From Burkholderiales bacterium (GTDB taxonomy: Bacteria > Pseudomonadota > Gammaproteobacteria > Burkholderiales > JAHFRG01): 64,000 bases of DNA. Positions 35,965 to 45,489 of this stretch are shown here, piece after piece (position 1 is the stretch's first letter; each line of letters begins with the position of its first letter). The notes under the pieces are model-generated. The model was not told the origin of the DNA. It saw only the letters and a program-made list of their open reading frames with translations, and did not search any database. The stretch lies in the NCBI GenBank assembly GCA_035518095.1, contig DATIXX010000028.1:1-64000 (forward strand). Direction: 5' to 3'. The translations under genes were made by a program, and so were the position numbers.

Positions 35965-36111
35965 CCTCAGGTACATGCATTTCACCTGCGGAAGCGGGCC
36001 TGCCATGAATAGGAAGCTGGGGCCCGTCGACGTTGGTTCGACCGGATGCGACCGACCGCGAACGGCACGGACCTCCGACGCCGTGATGCAGATTCACTCG
36101 GACGGTCTGCG

Positions 36112-37521
36112 ATGAAACACAAGGTAAAACACGTGCATTTCATCGGCATCGGGGGCTCCGGCATGAGTGGCATCGCCGAGGTCTTGCTCAATCTGGGGTT
36201 TCGGGTAAGCGGATCGGATCTTGTTGAAAATGCGGCGACCCACCGCCTGAAAATGTTGGGCGCGAAAATCCATCAGGGGCACGCGCAAGCGAATGTTGAG
36301 GGTTCTGATGTGGTGGTTTTGTCGACGGCGGTGAATGCGGACAATCCTGAAGTCACCGCGGCGCGCGCACGCGGCATTCCGGTGATTCCGCGCGCGGAAA
36401 TGCTGGCGGAACTGATGCGTCTGCGCCAGGGCATTGCAGTTGCCGGAACGCACGGCAAGACCACAACCACCAGCCTGGTTGCCAGCGTACTGGCGGAAGC
36501 AGGGATGGATCCGACCTTTGTCATTGGTGGGCGGCTCGAAGCGGCGGGGTCGCATGCCAAGCTTGGCAGCGGCGAATTCATCGTGGTCGAAGCGGACGAA
36601 TCGGATGCCTCATTCCTCTATCTGCAGCCGATAGTGGCGGTGGTGACCAATATTGATGCCGACCATATGGAGACTTACCACCACGATTTCGCAAAACTCA
36701 AGCAAGCGTTCGTGGATTTCATTCAGCACCTCCCGTTCTACGGAACCGCGGTGCTGTGCATCGACGATGCCAGAGTTCGAGAGATTATTCCGGCGATCAG
36801 CAAACCCGTCATCACGTATGGGCTTTCCGAGCGCGCACAAGTGCGCGCCGTGGACGTCGCCCATTGCGACGGGAAAATGCAGTTCCGGGTTACACGTCGG
36901 AATACCAAGGATTTGCCCGTCACGTTGAATATGGCTGGGGTGCACAACGTGCAGAATGCGCTTGCTGCCATCGTTGTCGGGATGGAACTGGGCGTTACAG
37001 ATTACGCCATGGTCAAGGCGCTCGCCGAGTTCAAAGGTGTGGGACGGCGTCTTCAGCGCTACGGCGAGATTCGGCTGGAGCGCGGCGGCAGCTATACGCT
37101 GCTGGACGATTACGCACACCACCCGGCGGAAATTGCAGCGACACTTGACGCAGTGCACGGCGCTTTTCCCGGCAGACGCATCGTGCTGGCGTTTCAGCCC
37201 CACCGTTACAGCCGCACGCGCGACTTGTTCGATGACTTCGTCAAAGTATTGTCCTCGGTGGACGTCCTGTTGTTGTGCGAGGTGTATCCCGCCGGGGAAA
37301 AGCCGATCATCGGAGCCGATGGCAAGGCTTTAACGGAAGCGATCCGGCTGCGCGGCAAGAAGCCGATGTTCTTGGAGAAGATAGCCGAGCTTCCCCAGGC
37401 GATTCGCAACAACGCGCAGTCCGCGGATCTGGTGTTGACGATGGGGGCGGGCTCCATTGGCGGAGTGCCGGCAATGCTCGCGCAGAGTGCTGCAGAGATA
37501 CAGCATGCGAACCAGAGCTGA
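36112..37521 (+). CDS. murC: UDP-MurNAc-L-alanine ligase MurC
   Basis: The 469-residue ligase adds the first amino acid to UDP-MurNAc. It begins [20 protein letters not shown], then shows [18 protein letters not shown] (ATP loop), [28 protein letters not shown] and [16 protein letters not shown]. The frame is open from 36046, but ATG 36112 matches the family start and homology begins there. Shine-Dalgarno complementarity is weak. murB starts 5 bp after the stop. Confidence 0.96.
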   Translation: MKHKVKHVHFIGIGGSGMSGIAEVLLNLGFRVSGSDLVENAATHRLKMLGAKIHQGHAQANVEGSDVVVLSTAVNADNPEVTAARARGIPVIPRAEMLAELMRLRQGIAVAGTHGKTTTTSLVASVLAEAGMDPTFVIGGRLEAAGSHAKLGSGEFIVVEADESDASFLYLQPIVAVVTNIDADHMETYHHDFAKLKQAFVDFIQHLPFYGTAVLCIDDARVREIIPAISKPVITYGLSERAQVRAVDVAHCDGKMQFRVTRRNTKDLPVTLNMAGVHNVQNALAAIVVGMELGVTDYAMVKALAEFKGVGRRLQRYGEIRLERGGSYTLLDDYAHHPAEIAATLDAVHGAFPGRRIVLAFQPHRYSRTRDLFDDFVKVLSSVDVLLLCEVYPAGEKPIIGADGKALTEAIRLRGKKPMFLEKIAELPQAIRNNAQSADLVLTMGAGSIGGVPAMLAQSAAEIQHANQS

Positions 37522-37526
37522 AATTC

Positions 37527-38447
37527 ATGAGGATGATTCAACAAGACAACTTTAAAGAACTGCGCGGGAGTCTGCGGCTCAATGAGCCGATGGCGGACCA
37601 TGTCAGTTGGCGCGCCGGAGGCAAGGCGGATCGCGTGTATATACCTGCCGACCTCGACGACTTAGCTGTTTTTTTGGAAACTTGCAGCGACGATGAGGCC
37701 ATACATATGGTCGGACTCGGCAGCAATCTTCTGGTGCGCGATGGCGGCGTGCGCGGCACGATTATTCTGCTGCACGGGGCCGTGCAGCAATTGCGCCTGG
37801 AGCCCGGCGCACAGGAACACGGAATGATCTACGCCGAAGCCGGCGTGGCCAGTCCCAAGGTAGCGCGTTTCAGCGCGGTAAACGGCTTTCAAGGTGCCGA
37901 ATTTCTCGCTGGAATCCCCGGCACAATAGGCGGCGCCCTGGCGATGAACGCGGGCTGTTATGGAAGCGAAATCTGGGAAATTGTGGCGCAGGTGTTGAGC
38001 ATCAGCCGCGACGGAGCGCTGAATCTGCGCCGCCCAGCAGATTACGAAACCGGTTACCGCTCTGTGGCGCTGCGTTCGAGAGCTGAGGAGTGGTTTGCCG
38101 CAGTGTGGCTGAAATTGGCGCGTGGGAACAGCGTTGCCGCGCAGGAAAAAGTCAGGGAGCTGCTTAAGCGCCGCATTATGAGCCAGCCACTGAATGAGCC
38201 AAACGCGGGATCGGTATTCCGCAACCCGCCCGGGGTGTTTGCCGCGCAGTTGATCGAACAATGCGGGCTAAAAGGCGCGCGGGTCGGCGATGCGGTGGTA
38301 TCGAACAAGCACGCCAACTTCATTGTTAACACCGGTGCGGCCACGGCTGCAGATATTGAGGCGTTGATTGAGAACGTGCGGATCGCCGTGCGGCAGAAAT
38401 GTGGAATTGAACTGGAAACCGAAGTGCGAATCATTGGCGATGCGTGA
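37527..38447 (+). CDS. murB: UDP-N-acetylenolpyruvylglucosamine reductase MurB
   Basis: The 306-residue flavoenzyme reduces enolpyruvyl-UDP-GlcNAc to UDP-MurNAc. It shows the FAD-binding GLGSNLLVRDGGVRG, GFQGAEFLAGIPGTIGGAL, MNAGCYGSEIW and the catalytic region NAGSVFRNPPG followed by AAQLIEQCGLKG. The short C-terminal domain indicates the type I or compact form of about 300 residues. ATG 37533, two codons later, is an equally possible start. It is followed by a 155-bp gap in which I see no gene. Confidence 0.95.
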   Translation: MRMIQQDNFKELRGSLRLNEPMADHVSWRAGGKADRVYIPADLDDLAVFLETCSDDEAIHMVGLGSNLLVRDGGVRGTIILLHGAVQQLRLEPGAQEHGMIYAEAGVASPKVARFSAVNGFQGAEFLAGIPGTIGGALAMNAGCYGSEIWEIVAQVLSISRDGALNLRRPADYETGYRSVALRSRAEEWFAAVWLKLARGNSVAAQEKVRELLKRRIMSQPLNEPNAGSVFRNPPGVFAAQLIEQCGLKGARVGDAVVSNKHANFIVNTGAATAADIEALIENVRIAVRQKCGIELETEVRIIGDA

Positions 38448-38602
38448 GGGCCAGGACGCGTGGAGCAAAGAATTAGCAGCGTGACATTCGGAATAGTCGC
38501 GGCGCTTGCCAGTGGGCGCGCCGGACTCGGACTCGCGAAGCGTGGGGCGGGAAGGCGAAGCGCTGGCCACCCGGGGCGAATTCTTACTCAAGGTGGGACC
38601 GT

Positions 38603-39511
38603 ATGAGCCCATTTGGCAAGGTTGCAGTGCTCATGGGTGGCCGTTCAGCGGAAAGAGAAATTTCGCTCATAAGCGGCAACGCGGTGCTCGCTGCACTCAA
38701 ACGCCGCGGAATTGACGCAAATGCTTTCGATCCCAAGGAACGGCCACTGGAACAACTGCGAAACGACGGTTTCAAGCGCGTCTTCATCGCGCTGCACGGC
38801 CGCCTGGGCGAAGACGGCACAGTGCAGGGAGCATTGCAAATGATGGACATCGCCTATACCGGCAGCGGCGTGATGGCGAGCGCGCTGGCGATGGATAAAT
38901 GGCGCACCAAGCTGGTATGGCGGGCGGCAGGGATTACGACCCCGCGCTGGGAATTGATGAGTGCGGATAGCGACTTTAAAAAAATTGCGCAGAAACTTGG
39001 ATTGCCGTTAATGGTGAAGCCCTCGCGCGAGGGTTCAAGCATCGGTATGAGCAAAGTGGTAAAGCGGGAGCGGTTGCGCGCAGCGTACCGCCTGGCCGCA
39101 AGGCTCGACAATGTAGTAATCGCAGAGGAATTCATCAAAGGCATCGAATTGACCGCTTCCATTCTGGACGGTCAGGCGCTGCCCCTAATACGGGTGGAAA
39201 CACCGCGCCCGTTTTACGATTACCGTGCGAAATATTTTGCCAGCAGCACACGCTATATCTGCCCATCCGGGATCAGTGCACAGCAGGAAAAAAAAATTCA
39301 GGAGAAGGCGCTGCAGGCATTTCGGATATTGGGCTGTACAGGCTGGGGCAGGGTAGACCTGATGCTGGACGGGCGGACACCTTATTTCATCGAGGTGAAT
39401 ACGGTGCCGGGTATGACTGACCACAGTCTGGTACCGATGGCGGCGCGTGCCGCTGGAATAAGCTTCGATGATCTGGTGATGAGGATTTTGGAGTCGGCGC
39501 ATGTGGAATAA
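38603..39511 (+). CDS. ddl: D-alanine-D-alanine ligase
   Basis: The 302-residue ATP-grasp enzyme joins two D-alanines for MurF. Motifs include [71 protein letters not shown] and [19 protein letters not shown]. It is the short DdlB form typical of dcw clusters. AAGGTGGG lies upstream of ATG 38603. It overlaps ftsQ by 11 bp. Confidence 0.96.
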   Translation: MSPFGKVAVLMGGRSAEREISLISGNAVLAALKRRGIDANAFDPKERPLEQLRNDGFKRVFIALHGRLGEDGTVQGALQMMDIAYTGSGVMASALAMDKWRTKLVWRAAGITTPRWELMSADSDFKKIAQKLGLPLMVKPSREGSSIGMSKVVKRERLRAAYRLAARLDNVVIAEEFIKGIELTASILDGQALPLIRVETPRPFYDYRAKYFASSTRYICPSGISAQQEKKIQEKALQAFRILGCTGWGRVDLMLDGRTPYFIEVNTVPGMTDHSLVPMAARAAGISFDDLVMRILESAHVE

Positions 39512-40256
39512 GCCTTACATGATGCTATGGACCGCCAATTTGCTTTATGCGCTTGCCGGTGTACTTGCGCTTTTCGCGGCGTTTAGCGTTGCGATCCGGC
39601 TTCCGTGGTTTGAACTTCGAGAAGTGGTCGTGAGTGGAGAGCTTGACCACGTTACGCGCGGGCAGCTGCAGCAGGCAGCGAGGCAGCTCCGCGGGAATTT
39701 TTTCACACTGGACCTGAATCAGGCGATGAGCAGCTTCGAAAAACTGCCGTGGGTGCGCAGTGTTAGCTTGCGCCGCCATTGGCCGGATAGTTTAGAAGTT
39801 GTGTTGCAAGAGCAAGTGCCTTTGGCGCGCTGGGACGGCGGTGGCCTGGTCAACACGTACGGCGAAGTCTTTACGGGCGAGAGCGGCCGAAGTCTGCCAC
39901 TTTTTTCCGGTCCTGAAGGAAGTGCGCCGGATATCACCAGACAATACTTGTTATTCAGCCACGTTCTCGCGCCCCTCAAGCTGCAGCCCGTGGAGGTTCA
40001 GCTGTCGCAGCGGGGCGCCTGGCAGATCTTGCTGGACAACGGTTTGCTGCTGGTGCTGGGCAGAGAACGCACCGAAGCGCGACTCGAGAGGTTCATCGCC
40101 GTTTACCACGACACCATAGGTAAGCTTCCATGGCAGCCGTCATATGTGGATTTGCGCTACGACAATGGCTTCGCGCTGCGCGAGCCTCAGGCGGTGCGAC
40201 AACAGAATGAGCCCGTCAAGCAAGACAAAAGCGGGCCCGAACGAGACAAGTCATAA
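39501..40256 (+). CDS. ftsQ: Cell division protein FtsQ
   Basis: The 251-residue bitopic protein has a membrane segment at about residues 9-30. A POTRA domain (about 36-105, with [20 protein letters not shown]) and a beta domain with [19 protein letters not shown] and QEQVPLARW follow. FtsQ links early and late division proteins and binds FtsB/FtsL. The C-terminal 20 residues are very charged (Lys, Glu, Asp). It overlaps ddl by 11 bp and lies 3 bp before ftsA. Confidence 0.94.
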   Translation: MWNKPYMMLWTANLLYALAGVLALFAAFSVAIRLPWFELREVVVSGELDHVTRGQLQQAARQLRGNFFTLDLNQAMSSFEKLPWVRSVSLRRHWPDSLEVVLQEQVPLARWDGGGLVNTYGEVFTGESGRSLPLFSGPEGSAPDITRQYLLFSHVLAPLKLQPVEVQLSQRGAWQILLDNGLLLVLGRERTEARLERFIAVYHDTIGKLPWQPSYVDLRYDNGFALREPQAVRQQNEPVKQDKSGPERDKS

Positions 40257-40259
40257 GAG

Positions 40260-41504
40260 ATGCCGATAAGCCGGGCGAAAGATAACAAAAACCTAATAGT
40301 GGGCCTTGATATCGGGACCACGAAAATCGCTGCGATTGTCGCCGAAATTTGTCCGGAGGGCGGACTGGAGATCATCGGCATGGGCAGCGCGCCATCGCGC
40401 GGACTGAAGAAAGGCGTGGTCGTAAATATCGAATCCACTGTGAATGCTATCCAGCGCGCGCTGGAAGAAGCGGAGTTGATGGCCGATTGCAAGATTCGTG
40501 AGGTCTACACCGGGATCGCCGGCAGCCATATCAAAAGTTTCAATTCGCACGGCATGGTGGGAATCAAGGATAAAGAGGTTGCGCAGATCGACGTGGAGCG
40601 CGTTGTGGAAACAGCCAAGGCGGTGAACATACCGACCGATCAGCAAATTCTTCACATCCTCAATCAGGAATTCATTATCGACGGTCAGGAAGATGTGCGC
40701 GAACCGCTTGGCATGAGCGGAGTGCGCCTGGAGGTAAAGGTACACATCGTGACCGGGGCGGTTTCCGCCGCGCAGAACATCATGAAGTGCGTACGGCGCT
40801 GTGGCCTTTCGGTGTGCGATTTGATATTGCAGCCCCTGGCTTCGGCCACGGCGGTGCTGTCTGAAGACGAAAAGGATCTGGGCGTATGTCTAGCCGATAT
40901 CGGCGGCGGCACTGCGGATATCGCCGTGTTCACTCACGGAGCAATCCGCCATACCGCGGTGATCCCGATCGCCGGCGATCAAATCACGAACGATATTGCG
41001 ATGGCGTTAAGGACGCCGACCAAGGACGCAGAGGACATCAAACGACGCTTTGGCTGTGCGCTGCGGCAGCTGGCTGATCCTCACGAAATGGTAGAGGTTC
41101 CCGGTGTCGGAGACCGCGGTCCTCGCCAATTATCCCGGCAGACATTGGCAGAAGTCATTGAGCCCCGCGTCGAGGAACTTTATTCGCTGGTGCAGGCGGA
41201 GCTGCGCAGAAGCGGCTTTGAGGAACTGCTTTCATCAGGAATTGTAATCACCGGCGGTAGTAGTGCCATGCAGGGCATGGTGGAGCTGGGCGAAGAGGTA
41301 TTCCACATGCCGGTCCGGCTCGGCATGCCGCACTATCTGGGCGGGCTTGCCGAGGTGATACGTCATCCGCGTTTTTCCACGGCGGTGGGCTTGCTGCTGC
41401 TCGGCATGCAGCAGCGTGCGCGTCAGGAGCTGGTGAAGCTGCAAAGCGGATCTTTGCGCCCGGTATTCGACCGCATGAAGCATTGGTTCCAAGGGAACTT
41501 CTGA
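40260..41504 (+). CDS. ftsA: Cell division protein FtsA
   Basis: The 414-residue actin-like ATPase tethers FtsZ to the membrane. It shows VGLDIGTTKIAAIVAEI (phosphate 1), the 1C domain with YTGIAGSHIKSFNSHG, LADIGGGTADIAVF (phosphate 2) and ITGGSSAMQGMVEL (adenosine). The C-terminal residues FDRMKHWFQGNF form the amphipathic membrane-targeting helix. A 99-bp gap separates it from ftsZ, while ftsQ ends 3 bp before. Confidence 0.97.
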   Translation: MPISRAKDNKNLIVGLDIGTTKIAAIVAEICPEGGLEIIGMGSAPSRGLKKGVVVNIESTVNAIQRALEEAELMADCKIREVYTGIAGSHIKSFNSHGMVGIKDKEVAQIDVERVVETAKAVNIPTDQQILHILNQEFIIDGQEDVREPLGMSGVRLEVKVHIVTGAVSAAQNIMKCVRRCGLSVCDLILQPLASATAVLSEDEKDLGVCLADIGGGTADIAVFTHGAIRHTAVIPIAGDQITNDIAMALRTPTKDAEDIKRRFGCALRQLADPHEMVEVPGVGDRGPRQLSRQTLAEVIEPRVEELYSLVQAELRRSGFEELLSSGIVITGGSSAMQGMVELGEEVFHMPVRLGMPHYLGGLAEVIRHPRFSTAVGLLLLGMQQRARQELVKLQSGSLRPVFDRMKHWFQGNF

Positions 41505-41603
41505 TTATCGAAATCAGGGAAGACACCGATGAAATGACAAAGGCTATCGGTAACCAGGGTCAGTTTTACTGTAGTTGAGATCATCGTCATAAAGGAGATG
41601 TAC

Positions 41604-42755
41604 ATGATTGAGATTGTTGATACACAATCGCATGAAGCGGTAATCAAGGTAATAGGAGTTGGTGGCTGCGGAGGTAATGCCGTTGATCACATGATCAACC
41701 AGGGGGTAAAAGGCGTGGAATTTATAAGCGCCAACACCGATGTGCAAGCGTTGAAGCGCAACCAAGCGAAAGTCCAGCTGCAGATGGGTTCTTCGGTTAC
41801 CAAGGGTCTTGGAGCAGGAGCCAATCCCGAAATCGGGCGCGAAGCCGCGCTGGAAGATCGCGAGCGAATCGCGGAGCTGATACAGGGTACCGACATGCTG
41901 TTCCTGACTGCGGGCATGGGCGGAGGCACCGGTACGGGTGCCGCGCCTGTGGTCGCGGAAATCGCCAAGGATCTGGGCATCCTCACCGTGGCGGTGGTGA
42001 CCAAACCGTTCGCATTTGAAGGCAAGCGCATGCGGATCGCGCAGCAGGGTATTGAGGCCCTGTCTCAGTACGTGGATTCATTGATCGTGATTCCCAACGA
42101 CAAACTGATGCAAGTGCTGGGCAACAAAATAACCCTGGATGCTGCTTTCCAAGCGGCCAACGATGTGCTGCACGGCGCAGTGGCCGGCATAGCGGAAATC
42201 ATAAGTTGCCCGGGCATGATTAACGTCGACTTTTCCGACGTGCGAACGGTGATGGCGGAAATGGGCATGGCGATGATGGGTTCTGCCAAGGCTTCGGGCG
42301 CCGACCGCGCTGAGCTGGCCGCGGAACAAGCGATTGCCTGCCCGCTGCTCGAAGGGGTCAATATATCCGACGCGCGCGGAGTACTGGTCAACATCTCCGC
42401 CAGCAAAGCGAGCTTCGAGTTGCAGGAAATGTATGACGTGATGGACGCGATCAAGGCCTTTACGGCCGAGAGTGCGACCGTGATTGTCGGAGCGGTCTAC
42501 GACAATGAACTGAAAGACGACATTCGGGTCACAATCGTTGCGACCGGCCTTAATTCCCCGAGCAGCAATAAGCAGGACAAGCCTTTGAGCGTCGTGAAAA
42601 CAGGGACCGACGCGGCAGACATGGTGAATTATGCGGAGCTTGAGACGCCGGCGGTGGTAAGAAGGCGCAATCGTGATGCCACCATCGAAGCAATGCGGCA
42701 ATCGGGTGTAGAGATGCTCGACATCCCCGCATTCTTACGCAAGCAGGCGGATTAA
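41604..42755 (+). CDS. ftsZ: Cell division GTPase FtsZ
   Basis: The 383-residue tubulin homologue polymerises into the division ring. The GTP-binding signature GGGTGTGAAPVVAEIAKDLG, the N-terminal KVIGVGGCGGNAVDHM and the T7 loop region with NVDFSDVRTVM are present. The conserved C-terminal peptide LDIPAFLRKQAD binds FtsA and ZapD. ATG 41604 is preferred to ATG 41598 because AAAGGAG (41591-41597) is 6 nt before the former and touches the latter. ZapD is encoded at 54185. Confidence 0.97.
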   Translation: MIEIVDTQSHEAVIKVIGVGGCGGNAVDHMINQGVKGVEFISANTDVQALKRNQAKVQLQMGSSVTKGLGAGANPEIGREAALEDRERIAELIQGTDMLFLTAGMGGGTGTGAAPVVAEIAKDLGILTVAVVTKPFAFEGKRMRIAQQGIEALSQYVDSLIVIPNDKLMQVLGNKITLDAAFQAANDVLHGAVAGIAEIISCPGMINVDFSDVRTVMAEMGMAMMGSAKASGADRAELAAEQAIACPLLEGVNISDARGVLVNISASKASFELQEMYDVMDAIKAFTAESATVIVGAVYDNELKDDIRVTIVATGLNSPSSNKQDKPLSVVKTGTDAADMVNYAELETPAVVRRRNRDATIEAMRQSGVEMLDIPAFLRKQAD

Positions 42756-42860
42756 CAGCAAAAAGCCAGGCTGGCGGGAGTGGCATATTGCAGCGCATCG
42801 TGATACGATTGCAATTCCTGCTGTATGAGTAACTGTTTATTTAGAAAGCGTTCTTGACAA

Positions 42861-43772
42861 ATGATAAAGCAGCGCACGCTCAAAAACATCATACGTGCAA
42901 CCGGTGTCGGTCTGCACACCGGAGAAAAAGTCTATCTAACCTTGCGTCCCGCAGCGCCCAATACCGGAATAATATTTCGCCGCGTTGATCTTCCACAGCC
43001 GGTGGAGATCAAGGCAGATCCGCACCAAGTGGGCGATACGCGCCTATCGTCGTGTCTGGAGAAGAGCGGCGTCAAAGTATTCACCGTAGAACATCTGATG
43101 TCGGCTTTTGCCGGATTGGGAGTTGACAATGCCTACGTCGACCTCTCCGCGCCGGAAGTGCCGATCATGGACGGCAGCGCCGGCCCATTCGTGTTCCTGC
43201 TCCAGTCCGCGGGAATCGAAGAGCAGAATGTACCCAAGAAATTTATCCGCATTAAAAAGTCCGTCGAGCTGATAGATGGCGATAAATGGGTGCGCTTTGA
43301 ACCGTATAATGGTTTTCGCGTTCATTTCAGCATTGATTTCGACCACCCGCTTTTTGAAAGCTCAAACCAGTCGGTCACAGTGGATTTCGCAACCACGTCC
43401 TATATAAAGGAAGTCAGCCGCGCCCGTACTTTCGGGTTCATGCAGGATGTTGAAAATCTGCGCTCGATGGGGCTCGCATTGGGCGGTAGCCTGGATAATG
43501 CAGTGGTCATGGACGAGTTCCGAGTGCTCAACAGTGACGGTTTGCGCTACGACAACGAGTTCGTCAAACACAAGGTGCTGGATGCCATCGGCGATCTATA
43601 TCTGCTCGGGCATCCGTTAATCGGCTCTTTCAGCGGCCATAAGTCCGGGCATACCCAGAACAACGCTTTGTTGCGCCGCCTGCTCGCGGAGTCCCAAGCC
43701 TGGGAATTTGTGAGTTTTGAACGCAGCGAGGAAGCACCGGCGTTTCTCAGACTGCAAGCGCAGCTCGCCTGA
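42861..43772 (+). CDS. lpxC: UDP-3-O-acyl-GlcNAc deacetylase LpxC
   Basis: The 303-residue zinc enzyme performs the committed step of lipid A synthesis. The zinc-binding His is in [14 protein letters not shown] (near residue 78), and the other ligands and catalytic His lie in [17 protein letters not shown] and [14 protein letters not shown]. It begins [19 protein letters not shown]. It ends the dcw cluster, as in E. coli. FtsH-type degradation signals cannot be judged; the C-terminus is short and not obviously like the E. coli tag. Confidence 0.97.
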   Translation: MIKQRTLKNIIRATGVGLHTGEKVYLTLRPAAPNTGIIFRRVDLPQPVEIKADPHQVGDTRLSSCLEKSGVKVFTVEHLMSAFAGLGVDNAYVDLSAPEVPIMDGSAGPFVFLLQSAGIEEQNVPKKFIRIKKSVELIDGDKWVRFEPYNGFRVHFSIDFDHPLFESSNQSVTVDFATTSYIKEVSRARTFGFMQDVENLRSMGLALGGSLDNAVVMDEFRVLNSDGLRYDNEFVKHKVLDAIGDLYLLGHPLIGSFSGHKSGHTQNNALLRRLLAESQAWEFVSFERSEEAPAFLRLQAQLA

Positions 43773-43864
43773 TCTTCCTGTTCTGATTTTCCAATCGCGG
43801 CCGAAGCCAACCGGTCGGAAGCGACGTTCGGCGAAACGGGTGCCGTTTGGTCATACTCAGATTC

Positions 43865-44032
43865 ATGGCGTTCGTGGGGCTGATTACCATCGCGCTTTCC
43901 ATAGCGATGTGGCTGTTCACTCGCAATCCCCGCTACCTGAATTTTACCTGGCAGTTAGTCAAATTTCTTGTAGTCTTCGCCGTGGTGGTAATGGCATTGT
44001 TTGTGCTAGAAAGGCTGATCTTGGTCATATGA
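43865..44032 (+). CDS. Small two-helix membrane protein
   Basis: A 55-residue product starts at ATG 43865 (or 61 residues from TTG 43847). It has two hydrophobic segments, about residues 2-20 (FVGLITIALSIAMWLF) and 33-52 (VKFLVVFAVVVMALFVLE), joined by TRNPRYLNF. Neither start has a clear ribosome binding site. Small proteins of this type are commonly found after lpxC in betaproteobacteria; the function is unknown. Its end overlaps the convergent dciA-like gene by 27 bp. Confidence 0.65.
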   Translation: MAFVGLITIALSIAMWLFTRNPRYLNFTWQLVKFLVVFAVVVMALFVLERLILVI

Positions 44033-44449
44033 TGCCCGGGCCAGGAATCTCTCGAGTGAACTGCGCAGAGGTGATGGAGGGAGCCTCGCCGCAAGCTCCT
44101 GTAAATGGCCCAGGGCTTTACCGCTCAAGCCCACTTTGCGACGGGGTGGGGCCGGGGGGTGCGGGGGTTGCACTTCTACGCGAATTGCAGTAACCTTGTA
44201 TCCCCGCTTCTGAAAATTAATTAATAAACTTGGGGTTAGCTGTTTCAGTTTCGCGGCCACGGCCCCATTGTCCGCGAACAATAGCAGCGAACTGTGCGCG
44301 AACCGGCCCACCCTTCCGGATAGCGCCAGCGGCTTCGGCGCAGACTCGGTAAACACTTGTTGCATTTCAATCAGGCATTGAGCTTGCTTCACGAGTGAAT
44401 GCAGGGTAGGCGTGGCGTCCAAATAAGAACCGATTTTTCGCGTTGGCAT
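44006..44449 (-). CDS. DciA-like protein (DUF721)
   Basis: From ATG 44449 the product is 147 residues beginning MPTRKIGSYLDATPTLHSLV. It has a KH-like DUF721 domain with ALSGRVGRFAHSSLLLFADN and LLINFQKRGYKVTAIRVEV, and a Pro-rich linker. DUF721 proteins include DciA, the replicative helicase loader of bacteria that lack DnaC; this one is divergent, so the role is inferred. In-frame starts also exist at 44488 and 44521, which would overlap the divergent M23 gene. No ribosome binding site settles the start. Confidence 0.7.
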   Translation of the reverse strand: MPTRKIGSYLDATPTLHSLVKQAQCLIEMQQVFTESAPKPLALSGRVGRFAHSSLLLFADNGAVAAKLKQLTPSLLINFQKRGYKVTAIRVEVQPPHPPAPPRRKVGLSGKALGHLQELAARLPPSPLRSSLERFLARASYDQDQPF

Positions 44450-44480
44450 CGGAGGAGGCTTAATAGGGAGAGACGGATTA

Positions 44481-45398
44481 GTGAACATTATTCTCGTTTC
44501 GGGTAGCTTAGGGAAGTCCAAAACGCTTACTCTGAGCCATGCGCAAATCGTATTTCTTGTAGTGCTGATGTTAGTGGGGATGCTGGTTTTCGCAGTCGTA
44601 TTACATTATCTGACCTTGCGCCATGCCGCGACAATCAAAAGCCCTTATCTAAAGTCGCTATTACTCTCAGTGCAGGAGCAGGAAAACCACAAGCGGGAAG
44701 CCTACTTGCGCGAAAATTTGAGTGCCATGGCCATCAAACTAGGCCAAATGCAGGCGCAATTGCTGCGCCTCGAAGCTCTAGGCGACCGCCTGACCAAACA
44801 GGCCGGTTTTAAGCCCGAGGAATTCATGTTCAATCAACCTCCGGGCCGAGGCGGTGCACTTTCCGGCGTACCGCAGCATGAACTTACGCTTGGCGAATTC
44901 AGCGGTCAAATGGACAAATTGGCCAATGACCTTAACGACCGCGGCGACGAGTTGGCAATTCTCGAAACAACGCTCATGCGAGACCGCTTGAAGAAGAAAC
45001 TGGTGCCGTCGACGCCGCCGGTTAATACCGGCTGGTTTTCTTCCAAATTTGGTTGGCGCATTGATCCGTTTACGGGGAATGAGGCTTTCCACGAGGGCGT
45101 GGACTTCGCGGCGCAAACGGGAAGCCCGGTGATTTCTGCCGCGGCCGGAGTGGTGATTTACTCGGATTTTCAGCCGGAGTATGGTAATCTGATTGAAATT
45201 GACCATGGCAATGGAATAACGACGCGCTACGCGCATTTATCCAAGCGCTTGGTCAAGGTCGGCGACGTGGTGCTGCGCGGAACGAAAATTGGCGAGGTGG
45301 GAAGCACAGGCCGCTCCACTGGCCCGCATCTGCACTTTGAGGTGCGCAACAAAGGAATTCCGCAAAACCCGGTAAGTTTTCTGCACATGCCGGGCTAG
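44481..45398 (+). CDS. M23 family peptidase with coiled coil
   Basis: The 305-residue protein starts at GTG 44481. It has a membrane anchor at about residues 22-44, a periplasmic coiled coil (about 60-105 and 140-165) and a C-terminal LytM domain. The zinc and catalytic ligands are in FHEGVDFAAQTGSPV and GPHLHFEVRNKG. It resembles the anchored endopeptidases found directly before secA in many betaproteobacteria. All ligands appear present, so it is probably active rather than an EnvC-type activator. Confidence 0.9.
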   Translation: MNIILVSGSLGKSKTLTLSHAQIVFLVVLMLVGMLVFAVVLHYLTLRHAATIKSPYLKSLLLSVQEQENHKREAYLRENLSAMAIKLGQMQAQLLRLEALGDRLTKQAGFKPEEFMFNQPPGRGGALSGVPQHELTLGEFSGQMDKLANDLNDRGDELAILETTLMRDRLKKKLVPSTPPVNTGWFSSKFGWRIDPFTGNEAFHEGVDFAAQTGSPVISAAAGVVIYSDFQPEYGNLIEIDHGNGITTRYAHLSKRLVKVGDVVLRGTKIGEVGSTGRSTGPHLHFEVRNKGIPQNPVSFLHMPG

Positions 45399-45427
45399 AC
45401 TCTAGGTTTTTACCAGCGTAATGGCTG

Positions 45428-45465
45428 AGGGGCGAGGCGGAAGACTCCTCGCCCCTTGTGTTTTC
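45428..45465 (+). terminator. Rho-independent terminator before secA
   Basis: Perfect 10-bp arms AGGGGCGAGG (45428-45437) and CCTCGCCCCT (45447-45456) enclose a 9-nt loop. TGTGTTTTCT follows. It separates the M23 gene from secA. Confidence 0.8.
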
Positions 45466-45489
45466 TAATGTTGACCAATTTCCGTTTTC

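Noticed and set aside
41528-41603. TTTACT with CATAAA at 17 bp upstream of ftsZ as a dedicated promoter
   Set aside because: Transcription would start within the ribosome binding site or start codon, leaving no leader.
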